A DNA stretch of 37,467 nucleotides from Acidobacteriota bacterium (lineage in GTDB: Bacteria; Acidobacteriota; Terriglobia; Terriglobales; Acidobacteriaceae), in the NCBI GenBank assembly GCA_021828835.1, contig JAJZCY010000010.1, positions 1 through 37,467 of the forward strand, written 5' to 3'. The notes under the pieces are model-generated. The model ran no database searches and had not been told where the DNA came from. It worked only from the letters and a program-made list of their open reading frames with translations. Shown here one piece after another: positions 25,496-33,664 of the stretch. Position 1 is the first letter of the stretch. Each line of letters starts with the position of its first letter. The position numbers were made by a program, and so were the translations under genes.

Positions 25496-26259
25496 GTTTC
25501 TCCCTTTTCACTGTTCGTTGACCGCGAAAATGCCGTTCCAGCAGATGCAGAATCGCAGCGTCAGGAAAGGCTGTCAATTCGGAGAGCCTTGGTTGCCGCC
25601 GATCCGGAAGGCGCAGGGAGTTCGGCGCGCGTTGTGAACCGCATGACGAACAAGCAAGCGAATGAACGACAGTGTAATTTGCCATCGCCGGCCGGTGGCC
25701 CGCATTCCCCAATTTGGATTATGTTGAGCTTTCTCCAGGGGAAACGCGCCCCTTCGCACAGTGATTATACTGCGGAAAGAAGACGAAGACGGTGAAGATG
25801 CCGTAGAAGGTCTCCGCGCTTGAGTCCCGGCAGGAGGCGGTGCGCTTGATGGAATTGGGGCAGAGCGTTTCCGAAGCTTGGAATAGTGGAATAGACGTTG
25901 GCGAGCTGAGTGACGGCGCAGCGGGCCGGTAAGCTGGGCTGCTCTGGCCGGAACGCGGAATTGGCGGCTGGCCATATGGAGACCCTGCGTCTGCATGTGG
26001 AGTTGGCGCAGCTAACGATCAAGCCTCAGATCTTGGGAAATGACACACCATACTGCTCCGTGCGTTGGCACGAGTTCACCGCGCTGGCCGGTGCCCTGGC
26101 AATTCCTGGATGGTCAATACCTGTTGCATAAAGTGCGCTTAAGTCAACCGCCCGCTGCGGCGCTCAATCCCAAAGCAGAACCCATCCGTTCGTCTCCATT
26201 CTCAGGCTTGACTTTACCACTTTCGCCGATCACCCTCTTTACGTTCAAATGGAAAGATC
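25496..26259. other. Intergenic region between divergent lasso-locus genes
   Basis: A 764-base gap between the kinase start region and the nucleotidyltransferase. Several 70-140-codon open frames exist on the minus strand but overlap each other and are low in family-like features. It is the place where a lost gene, such as a macrolactam synthetase, could once have been; no recognisable ATP-binding SGGxDS motif was found. A TTGACT at about 26204 could be a -35 for the plus-strand gene, without a clear -10. Confidence 0.4.
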
Positions 26260-27528
26260 ATGTCCGTGAGAAGACCTTTCATCGCTGGACCCACACCAGC
26301 TCAATTCTGGCTGCAGGAATGCAGCTCTGCATTTCGCTTATTGATCGCTACATCGTGGTTGGCGCCGGACTCGTGGCGTGCGCATCAGGAAGACGCGATT
26401 CGCCAAGCAGTCGCCGGCGGCCCCGACTGGCAGGAGTATCTCGCGCTGGTTGATCGGCATCGCACGCCGGCGCTGAGTTGGGCCGCTCTCACACGCACGC
26501 CGGGCATCAATGTTCCCGCTGCCGTGCGAGGAGAATTGCAGAGGCGCGACCGAGCCTGCCGCCTGGCGGCGCTTCACCGCACCACGGCGCTGGCGGAGGT
26601 GATTCGCAATTTCAACCGCGCGGAGATTCCGGTCATCCCGCTCAAAGGGCCACTGCTTTCGCTCGAGCTTTATGGAGATACGGGAATTCGGCAGTCCTGG
26701 GACTTGGATGTGCTGGTGACCGAGGAGGATTACCCTAGAGCAACCAAGCGCCTCGAAGACATGGGCTGGCGTACGATCGAGTCTGACCGCTTCCTATCCT
26801 TTTTGACTCCTCAACAGAGCGCAGCAGTTTGGCAGCATGCGCATCACGTTGGCTACGTACATCCACGCAATGGCTTCCTGGAGCTCCACTGGAGCATCCT
26901 TTCTCATCAGCCTGAGCAAACTGCCGGCTGCTGGGCCAGAAGCGTTCATTCAACTTGGTCGGGAGCCACCTTCCGGCGCATGGACTCAATCGACCAAACG
27001 CTCTACCTCTGCGAGCACGGTAGTGAGCACGCATGGTTCCGGGCCAAGTGGCTGGGAGATCTAGCGCGGCTATACGCCATCGAGTACGTGGATTGGAATG
27101 CTGCCGATGCTCGCACCCGAGCGGCAATTCAAGAGCGGCCCCTGCTGTTAGCTCTGCGCTTGCTAAACGAGGTGTATGCTCTTCCTTTGCCTTTCTACGA
27201 CTCAGAGCCGATTGCCAATTTGCCCCCCCTTCTCATCAGACATACGACTCGCCGGCTGCAGCGATTCAAGGAAACGGCCATGGTTCCCTCATTTTCCTTC
27301 CTCTGGAAAAAGCTGTGCGAAATCCGATTCGATCGCGCGCTCAGACCGCACAAAACTTGGCGTCAAAGTCTCAGGGAAGCCACTTACCGTGCGGATGATT
27401 TCGCTTTGGTTCGACTTCCCGACAAATTCTTCTGGGCCTATGCCCCGCTGCGCCCGTTTCTGTGGATTGTGCGGGTGTTACGGCGCTTTTCACCCCATCT
27501 GGGGGATTCAAAGCAGCCCTCTGCTTGA
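26260..27528 (+). CDS. Nucleotidyltransferase-family protein (PF14907-like)
   Basis: A 422-residue cytoplasmic protein. The nucleotidyltransferase signature is IPVIPLKGPLLSLELYGDTGIRQSWDLDVLV (about 123-153), where D148 and D150 are the likely metal-binding pair and K129-G130 lies in the glycine-containing loop. The later half (LTPQQSAAVWQHAHHVGYVHPRNGFLELHWSI onward) is typical of this uncharacterised family. Members recur in lasso-peptide clusters, some with kinases that add phosphate groups to the peptide. Here it is divergent from the kinase/B2 gene. ATG 26260 follows GGAAAG. It ends near a hairpin (27613-27629). Confidence 0.85.
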   Translation: MSVRRPFIAGPTPAQFWLQECSSAFRLLIATSWLAPDSWRAHQEDAIRQAVAGGPDWQEYLALVDRHRTPALSWAALTRTPGINVPAAVRGELQRRDRACRLAALHRTTALAEVIRNFNRAEIPVIPLKGPLLSLELYGDTGIRQSWDLDVLVTEEDYPRATKRLEDMGWRTIESDRFLSFLTPQQSAAVWQHAHHVGYVHPRNGFLELHWSILSHQPEQTAGCWARSVHSTWSGATFRRMDSIDQTLYLCEHGSEHAWFRAKWLGDLARLYAIEYVDWNAADARTRAAIQERPLLLALRLLNEVYALPLPFYDSEPIANLPPLLIRHTTRRLQRFKETAMVPSFSFLWKKLCEIRFDRALRPHKTWRQSLREATYRADDFALVRLPDKFFWAYAPLRPFLWIVRVLRRFSPHLGDSKQPSA

Positions 27529-27612
27529 GGGGTTAGTTGGGTGATCGAGTCAACGCCAAAATCCTCGACTTCCCCAAGCAACGGTGTTGATCGGGATCAC
27601 TCGGTAGCCGAT

Positions 27613-27629
27613 CCGGCTCGTTGAGCCGG
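27613..27629. terminator. Hairpin between convergent genes
   Basis: CCGGCTC (27613-27619) and GAGCCGG (27623-27629) form a perfect 7-bp stem with a GTT loop. It lies between the nucleotidyltransferase stop and the repressor stop, which face each other. No poly-U follows on either strand, so a terminator role is only plausible. Confidence 0.4.
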
Positions 27630-27763
27630 CGCCAACCTATATATAAGGACTCGGGGGCCCCGTGCTAAGCACATGTGACGAGTTTCAGAAGTAGGGTTCG
27701 GTAGATGCCTGTGAGGAGCCGCGAGAAAAGGCCGAGGCCCCGAGCCGCGCTCGGATTCAGCAG

Positions 27764-28867
27764 CTATCCTGCATTTCCCGGGCGTGCTCCACAGGAGCGC
27801 CGAACGATCAGCTTGCATCCCAGAAGCACATCGCGCGTCGGCAGATCGGGATTGGCAATTCTCTCCAACATGACGGCCAGCGCCACCCGGCCGATATCCC
27901 GACAGGGCTGATGCTGTGTGGTCAGCGGGACGGGCAGCAGACGCGCATAACGCACATCATCAATCCCCACGATGCGAATATCATTGGGAATCTGCAGGCC
28001 CAATTCCATGAGTGTATGCATCAGGACGCCCGCGGTAAGGTCATTGCCGCAGACGAAGGCGTCGGGGCGGTGTTTCTTCAGCAGCGCTTTGACCAGCTTG
28101 ACATCGGAAGGATCTCCAACCATAGCAAGATCCGTTCCAAACTGCTGCGATAAGGACTGAATGGCCTCGTGGTAGCCGGCAATGCGCGCATCCACCGTGG
28201 GCGCCGACTGCGGCCGAGCGAAGAATGCGATGCGCTTCGCTCCAGCGTTGATCAGGTGTTCCGTGGCTAGGTACGCCGTGCGGCGGTTATCGATGCCCAC
28301 CAGATCGTAATTACTGCGCCGCGGATAAGGCTCCAGGCAGCGGTCGAGGAGAACTACCGGAATGCGCGCCCGGTCGAGAGCCGCTACGATGCGATGGTTG
28401 GCCTGGTATCTCCCCGGAGAAAACTCCACCGGAGCAAAGAACACGCCGGAAACCTTCTGCGCAATGTAATGCCGGCAAAGCTGCTCTGCAATCTCTTCCT
28501 TCTCTTTCTCCGATCCGGCTCCGGCGTTGCCCCACAGGAGCGAATGGTGAGTGGCCTGCGGCGCTTCCATCATTCCTTTGCAGATGGCCTCGAAGATCTC
28601 AGTCTGCCCCAACTCCGGAATTAGCAGCCCAAACACCAGGCTCCCCGAGTTGGATACCTGAGAGACAAAGGTTCCCGAGCCGACGCGCCGGGTAACCATG
28701 CCCAGGGTCTGCAACTCGTGCATGGCTCGAAAGACCGTCATTCTCGAGGCGCTATAGCGACGCACCAACTCCGCCTCGCTCGGGAGCCGCTGGCCGGGCT
28801 TGTACCGGCCCGAAGCGATATCCCCCTGTATCTTCTCCAAGATCTCGCGGTACTTGTGTTGAATCAT
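27764..28867 (-). CDS. GntR/LacI hybrid transcriptional regulator (AraR-like)
   Basis: A 367-residue repressor-like protein. The N-terminus (about 1-75) is a GntR winged helix (KYREILEKIQGDIASGRYKPGQRLPSEAELVRRYSASRMTVFRAMHEL, GSGTFV). The rest is a LacI/periplasmic-binding sugar domain: FGLLIPEL, PVVLLDRCLE, VGIDNRRTAYLATEHLI, DAFVCGNDLTAGVLMHTLMELG and IVGIDD. AraR of Bacillus has the same architecture and responds to a sugar. It faces the sucrose-phosphorylase module. Start 28867 is set by GGAAGGA 7 bases upstream; an extra 17 codons upstream lack support. Two near-identical 18-mers upstream are its best operator candidates. Confidence 0.92.
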   Translation of the reverse strand: MIQHKYREILEKIQGDIASGRYKPGQRLPSEAELVRRYSASRMTVFRAMHELQTLGMVTRRVGSGTFVSQVSNSGSLVFGLLIPELGQTEIFEAICKGMMEAPQATHHSLLWGNAGAGSEKEKEEIAEQLCRHYIAQKVSGVFFAPVEFSPGRYQANHRIVAALDRARIPVVLLDRCLEPYPRRSNYDLVGIDNRRTAYLATEHLINAGAKRIAFFARPQSAPTVDARIAGYHEAIQSLSQQFGTDLAMVGDPSDVKLVKALLKKHRPDAFVCGNDLTAGVLMHTLMELGLQIPNDIRIVGIDDVRYARLLPVPLTTQHQPCRDIGRVALAVMLERIANPDLPTRDVLLGCKLIVRRSCGARPGNAG

Positions 28868-28940
28868 TTGCGATCCTTCCGGGCAGCTTAAGGAACGATG
28901 AGCAATCTCGCACAACACATTAACACCCGCACACCAGCCT

Positions 28941-28958
28941 ATACAACTTGATTACATT
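28941..28958 (+). promoter_or_regulatory. Candidate operator, copy 1
   Basis: ATACAACTTGATTACATT lies 74-91 bases upstream of the repressor start. A second copy, ATACAACTTATTTACATT, is at 29204-29221 in the same orientation; 16 of 18 bases match. AT-rich repeats in an otherwise GC-rich region, one near each divergent gene, suit autoregulation plus control of the phosphorylase operon by the GntR/LacI-type protein. It is not a clean palindrome. Confidence 0.5.
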
Positions 28959-29054
28959 CGCCGCTGAAATGTCTCACCTCAGTGAATGCGGTGGCCGAGG
29001 ACGCATTCCGTGCCGAGAAGTCCGGGAGGGCGGGATCGTTTCAGATTTGAGGTG

Positions 29055-29074
29055 AACGCTCCCTGAGCGTTTTT
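29055..29074 (+). terminator. Terminator-like hairpin in the phosphorylase leader region
   Basis: AACGCTC (29055-29061) pairs perfectly with GAGCGTT (29065-29071) across a CCT loop, followed by T-rich sequence (five Ts counting the stem end). This is a textbook plus-strand intrinsic terminator shape, though short. No plus-strand gene lies just upstream, so it could be a leader attenuator or an orphan. Confidence 0.5.
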
Positions 29075-29203
29075 GATCGCCCGCCCGCGCGCTTTGTGCC
29101 CGGATAGCACTGTGGAAAGGAAAGGAAAGGGCCTGCCGAAAAGCGTCTAAACCGGACCAGCAAGCAAGCTCCCGTATTCGCTCGCCAGATCGGCAATCTG
29201 TAC

Positions 29204-29221
29204 ATACAACTTATTTACATT
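29204..29221 (+). promoter_or_regulatory. Candidate operator, copy 2
   Basis: ATACAACTTATTTACATT matches 16 of 18 bases with the copy at 28941-28958. It lies about 290 bases upstream of the sucrose phosphorylase start, within an AT-rich patch. A TGTACA palindrome overlaps its left end (29199-29204). Confidence 0.5.
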
Positions 29222-29513
29222 TCTTTGTCCAGCGCCAGAGCCTGAAGCGTTGACAGCGTATACGATGGATTCCTATAGTTCCTTTCGAACCAGGTGCAAA
29301 ATGCGCCCCGAAGGTGCTTGCGGACCGTCCGATGGCTAAGTTCGTGCCGGTGTTGCTTCCACGTCGAGCTATCACCGGGATGTTTGCAGTGGGGCAGAAG
29401 AGCAAGAGGGGAGGCGAGCACGCCACTGGCTTTGAACCGCACCTCTCCTGCCTGACTCGTCTGGTGCAGATATCGGAAATGCCATCTCGTAGAGCAAGCC
29501 AGGGCTCTCCTAC

Positions 29514-30983
29514 ATGAAGAATCAAGTCCACCTCATCGCCTATGTCGACCGCCTCTCCGGAGGCGGAATATCCGCATTGCACTCCCTGCTCAAGGGGCCC
29601 CTCCAGGGCGTCTTCGGCGGGGCTCACCTGCTGCCGTTCTTTGATCCAATTGATGGCGCTGACGCGGGATTTGATCCGATCGACCATACCCGCGTCGATC
29701 CACGGCTGGGCACCTGGGAGAACCTGCGCGAGCTGACACAGACAGTAGATGTGATGGCGGATCTGATTGTGAATCATGCTTCCAGCCGATCCCGTCAGTT
29801 CCAGGATTTCTCTCGATACGGGGCAAGCTCAGCATTTGGACGCATGTTCCTGACTATGGATCGCGTCTTCCCGGACGGAGCGACCGAAGCGCAGCTTCTG
29901 AAGATCTACCGTCCACGGCCGGGCCTGCCGTTTACTTATGCGACGCTGGCAAACGGGGAAAAGCGGCTTTTGTGGACAACCTTCACGCCCGAACAGGTGG
30001 ACCTGGATGTAAACGACGCAAAGACGCAGGAGTACCTGAGCGGAATCCTGCAGCGCTTCCATGAAGCGGGAATCACTTCGATAAGACTCGATGCGGCCGG
30101 ATACGCAATCAAGAAGCCGGGGACCAGTTGCTTCATGATTCCCGAAACCTTCACATTCATCGACGGTCTTTCTCAGCAGGCCAAGGCTCTGGGAATTGAA
30201 GTCCTGGTTGAGATTCACAGCTATTACAAGCAGCAGATCGAGATCGCCCGCCAAGTGGATCTGGTCTACGACTTCGCCCTGCCGCCGCTTGTGCTGCATG
30301 CACTGTTTAGCTCGGATTGCGAGCCGCTGATGAAATGGCTGAAGATTCGGCCACTGAATGCCATTACCGTGCTGGACACGCACGATGGCATAGGCGTGGT
30401 GGATGTGGGCGGTGATGCACAAGACAATCCGGGCCTGCTGAATCCAGCACAAATCAATGCCCTGGTGGAGACGATCCACACTCGCAGCAACGGCGAGAGC
30501 AAGCAGGCAACCGGGGCCGCTGCCAATAATCTCGATTTATATCAGGTGAATTGCACCTATCTGGACGCACTGGGAAGAGACGAAGCGCTCTATCTCATTG
30601 CGCGTGCCATTCAGTTCTTCGTTCCGGGCATTCCGCAGGTTTACTACGTGGGCTTACTGGGCAGCACGAACGATCTGGATCTGCTTGCCCGGACTGGTGT
30701 AGGCCGCGATATCAACCGGCACTACTTCACCGCAGAAGAAATCCAAGCGCGCCTCTCTTCTCCTCTCGTGAATCGGCTGATTGAGCTGATTCGCATGAGG
30801 AACTCGCATCCCGCTTTTGGTGGGGGATGCAGCTTCGCATCTTCGGCGCAGCATCTGCTTGAGATCGATTGGAGGAACGACGAGCACACGGCACACCTGG
30901 ACGTGGATTTGTCGAAGGGACAAGCCCGGCTCGAGTTTTCAGGAAGCGCGGATCGTCTGCCGGCTCATCTGCAGATCGGGTAA
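29514..30983 (+). CDS. Sucrose phosphorylase (GH13_18)
   Basis: A 489-residue cytoplasmic enzyme closely resembling Bifidobacterium sucrose phosphorylase from the first residues (MKNQVHLIAYVDRLSGG) through LPFFDPIDGADAGFDPIDHT. The catalytic triad is D193 (nucleophile, IRLDAAGY), E233 (acid/base, LVEIHSY) and D291 (LDTHDGIG). YRPRPGLPF and NLDLYQVNCTY, which shape the acceptor site, are conserved. The reaction is sucrose + phosphate to alpha-glucose-1-phosphate + fructose. Relatives acting on sucrose-6-phosphate, glucosylglycerol or glucosylglycerate have similar sequences, so those stay possible. It heads a plus-strand run with two transporters. Shine-Dalgarno is weak. Confidence 0.9.
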   Translation: MKNQVHLIAYVDRLSGGGISALHSLLKGPLQGVFGGAHLLPFFDPIDGADAGFDPIDHTRVDPRLGTWENLRELTQTVDVMADLIVNHASSRSRQFQDFSRYGASSAFGRMFLTMDRVFPDGATEAQLLKIYRPRPGLPFTYATLANGEKRLLWTTFTPEQVDLDVNDAKTQEYLSGILQRFHEAGITSIRLDAAGYAIKKPGTSCFMIPETFTFIDGLSQQAKALGIEVLVEIHSYYKQQIEIARQVDLVYDFALPPLVLHALFSSDCEPLMKWLKIRPLNAITVLDTHDGIGVVDVGGDAQDNPGLLNPAQINALVETIHTRSNGESKQATGAAANNLDLYQVNCTYLDALGRDEALYLIARAIQFFVPGIPQVYYVGLLGSTNDLDLLARTGVGRDINRHYFTAEEIQARLSSPLVNRLIELIRMRNSHPAFGGGCSFASSAQHLLEIDWRNDEHTAHLDVDLSKGQARLEFSGSADRLPAHLQIG

Positions 30984-31044
30984 ATGCAGGGTGCAAAGTG
31001 CCCGGCAACCCGAGCGAAGGTATGCTGGCGCGAAAGGATGAGGC

Positions 31045-32412
31045 ATGCGGCCTAATTCCAATCTGATCAAGGCATCCCTCACGGGCGCGCTGGGCGGACT
31101 CCTGTTTGGCTTTGATACGGTCGTCATATCCGGCGTCATCGCCGCACTCACAGCACAGTTTCACCTCAGCGCCTATGGTGAGGGCTGGACGGTGGCCATT
31201 GCGCTGATCGGAACAGTGGTGGGCTCGTTCGGAGCGGGGGTTGTCGGCAACAAGCTAGGCAGCCGCGAGACGCTTCGCCTCACTGCCCTGCTCTACATCA
31301 TCTCCGCCCTCGGAAGTGCTCTCTGCTGGAGTTGGACTTCGTTGATGGTCTTCCGCTTCCTGGGTGGCCTGGGCATCGGAGCCTCGTCGGTGCTGGGTCC
31401 GGTTTATATCGCCGAGCTCTCACCCGCCAAGTGGCGCGGCCGGCTGGTCGGCACCTTTCAGTTCAACGTTGTCCTCGGTATCCTGCTGGCCTACACCTCG
31501 AACTACGGCATTCGGCTGCTCCACTTGGGTGCGATGGAATGGCGGTGGCAAGTGGCGGTCGCTGCCATTCCAGCGATCCTGTTTCTCATACTTCTTTTCG
31601 GGATCCCCCGAAGCCCGCGCTGGTCAGCCGCTCACAACCGCAGCCAGGAAGCTCTCGATGTGCTACGCATCATGGGAGACCCCAACCCAGAGGCGGAACT
31701 GGCCGACATCCAGGCCGCCTTGGCAGAAGAACATGCGAGTGCGCGCGAGCCCATCTTCAAATGGAAGTACCGCTATCCGCTCTTCCTCGCTATCACCATC
31801 GGCGCATTCAATCAGCTCACGGGCATCAACGCCATTCTTTATTACCTGAACAACATCTTTCAGTCGGCAGGGTTCAGCCAGCTCTCCGGTGACCAGCAGG
31901 CAATCGCCATCGGATTCACGAACCTTGTGTTCACCATGGTCGGCATGAGCGCGATCGATAAGCTCGGACGCAAGACCCTGCTCCTGGTGGGCGCTGCAGC
32001 CGATGCCGCCTGCCTTGCCGGCGTGGCGTGGATCTACGCCACCCATACACATGCAAATCTGCTTGTCTGGTTTCTGATCACCTTTATCGCCTTCTTCGCA
32101 CTCTCCCAGGGCGCCGTAATCTGGGTGTACATCGGCGAAGTATTTCCCAATCACGTCCGCTCGAAGGGACAAGGCGTGGGCAATGCCAGCCACTGGACAA
32201 TGAATACGGTCATCTCTCTTGTCTTTCCAGCGACGGCGGCCTACTTTGGCCAAAGCATCCCCTTCGTCTTCTTCGCAGTGATGACTGGCGTTCAGTTCCT
32301 CACTGTCCTCTTCACTTATCCGGAAAGCAAGGGTCTAAGCCTCGAAGAGCTTCAGCGCCGCCTGCTCAAGCAGGATGTTCTTTCGGCCGGAGCTGCAGTG
32401 GAGGAAAGATGA
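31045..32412 (+). CDS. MFS sugar porter
   Basis: A 455-residue, 12-helix major facilitator of the sugar-porter family, probably a proton symporter in the inner membrane. Signatures: LLFGFDTVVISG in helix 1, AELSPAKWRGRLVGTFQFNVVLGIL after helix 4, NQLTGINAILYYLNNIF in helix 7, and the end motif PESKGLSLEEL. Substrate is a mono- or disaccharide; sucrose or its products fit the neighbouring phosphorylase. It starts 61 bases after that gene and its stop overlaps the next start (ATGA), indicating one operon. Confidence 0.93.
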   Translation: MRPNSNLIKASLTGALGGLLFGFDTVVISGVIAALTAQFHLSAYGEGWTVAIALIGTVVGSFGAGVVGNKLGSRETLRLTALLYIISALGSALCWSWTSLMVFRFLGGLGIGASSVLGPVYIAELSPAKWRGRLVGTFQFNVVLGILLAYTSNYGIRLLHLGAMEWRWQVAVAAIPAILFLILLFGIPRSPRWSAAHNRSQEALDVLRIMGDPNPEAELADIQAALAEEHASAREPIFKWKYRYPLFLAITIGAFNQLTGINAILYYLNNIFQSAGFSQLSGDQQAIAIGFTNLVFTMVGMSAIDKLGRKTLLLVGAAADAACLAGVAWIYATHTHANLLVWFLITFIAFFALSQGAVIWVYIGEVFPNHVRSKGQGVGNASHWTMNTVISLVFPATAAYFGQSIPFVFFAVMTGVQFLTVLFTYPESKGLSLEELQRRLLKQDVLSAGAAVEER

Positions 32413-33650
32413 GCACGATGGCTGCGGAAGGATTGAAAGCCAATAAGTTTTTAATCCGGGCACTTACTTACCTGATGTTCATGATGTTCGCCATGACTAC
32501 CGATTCGGTAGGCGTCATCATCCCCGCGGTCATCAAGACGTTCCATCTGAGCATGACGGCTGCCAGCGCTTTTCATTACGCGAGCATGTCTGGAATCGCC
32601 CTGGCTGCAATTTTCCTGGGATTTATCGCCGACCTTCTGGGACGCAAGACCACCATCGTGCTGGGACTCGCGCTGTTTGCCGTAAGCTCCTATCTGTTTG
32701 CTGCTGTTCATGCCTACCTCTGGTTCGTGCTTCTGCTGGGCATCTCAGGAATTGCCATTGGCGTCTTCAAAGCCGGCGCCCTGGCGCTGATCGGCGACAT
32801 CTCGCAATCCACGCGCGAGCACACATCAACCATGAATATGGTTGAGGGATTCTTCGGCGTGGGATCAATCATTGGACCAGCGATCGTGGCCCGCCTGCTT
32901 CTGGCCGACTTCTCCTGGAAGTGGCTCTACGTCATTGCCGGCACGCTCTGCGCGATTCTGCTGCTCACCGCAACCATGGTGCGCTATCCCCGCACCATGA
33001 AACCCTCATCGGAACCTATCGACCTCAGGCGGACATTGCACCTCTTGAAGAATCCCTTCGCGCTCGGATTCTCCCTGGTGCTCTTTCTCTATGTGATCGT
33101 GGAATGCGCGGTCTACGTGTGGCTGCCAACTTATCTGCTGGAGCACAAGGCATCTTCCGCTTTTATGGCGGCATACGTTGTCGCCATCTTTTTTATCTTG
33201 CGGGCCGCCGGAAGGTTCCTGGGCGCATGGGTTATCACTCGGTGGCAGTGGGCAACGGTTGTGATGGTCTTTAGCGGAGCTGTGCTGGCCTGCTTCCTTG
33301 GCGGCATCCTGGGGGGAACCGACGCCGCCGTCTATCTTCTGGCCCTCTCCGGTCTTTTCATGTCGGTTCTTTATCCAACGCTGAACTCAAAGGGCATCAG
33401 TTGCTTCCCCAAGTCGGAGCATGGAGCAGTGGCTGGCGTCCTGCTGTTCTTCACCTGCGGAGGAGCAGCCCTTGGCCCGTTTGCCATGGGTGCAGTCAGC
33501 GACGCCTTTGGCGATCTCCGCTATGGGTTCGCTCTGGCAACTGCCTGCGCTGCGCTGCTGTTCGCGGCCCTGCTCTACAACTGGGTCGCAAAGCCAACCA
33601 ACGCCGTCTTGCAGCGCTCGGACATGACCGAATACAGCGTCTCGGAGTAG
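32409..33650 (+). CDS. MFS transporter
   Basis: A 413-residue, about 12-helix major facilitator. The loop 2-3 motif is FIADLLGRKT, and FKAGALALIGDIS and MVEGFFGVGSIIGPAIVARLL follow. It lacks the sugar-porter PESxG ending, and resembles sugar-permease-like MFS groups such as FHS. Substrate unknown; carrying a sugar is inferred from context. The start at 32409 overlaps the previous stop by four bases (ATGA), so translation is probably coupled. The open frame extends upstream through the previous gene without family similarity. Confidence 0.88.
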   Translation: MSTMAAEGLKANKFLIRALTYLMFMMFAMTTDSVGVIIPAVIKTFHLSMTAASAFHYASMSGIALAAIFLGFIADLLGRKTTIVLGLALFAVSSYLFAAVHAYLWFVLLLGISGIAIGVFKAGALALIGDISQSTREHTSTMNMVEGFFGVGSIIGPAIVARLLLADFSWKWLYVIAGTLCAILLLTATMVRYPRTMKPSSEPIDLRRTLHLLKNPFALGFSLVLFLYVIVECAVYVWLPTYLLEHKASSAFMAAYVVAIFFILRAAGRFLGAWVITRWQWATVVMVFSGAVLACFLGGILGGTDAAVYLLALSGLFMSVLYPTLNSKGISCFPKSEHGAVAGVLLFFTCGGAALGPFAMGAVSDAFGDLRYGFALATACAALLFAALLYNWVAKPTNAVLQRSDMTEYSVSE

Positions 33651-33664
33651 TGCTCGGCCGGATG

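Larger units (their letters stand above)
28868..29513. other. Divergent regulatory region, repressor/sucrose phosphorylase
   Basis: A 646-base gap without a convincing gene. It holds two near-identical 18-base elements (28941-28958 and 29204-29221), a terminator-like hairpin on the plus strand (29055-29074), and presumably promoters for both flanking operons. Open frames in it are short and not protein-like. Confidence 0.6.

Noticed and set aside
25496-25712. Possible remnant of an asparagine-synthetase-like lasso cyclase
   Set aside because: Short phrases in the three minus frames faintly suggested one (an NGIFA-like run), but no ATP-binding SGGxDS or consistent frame was found; similarity is too weak to claim.
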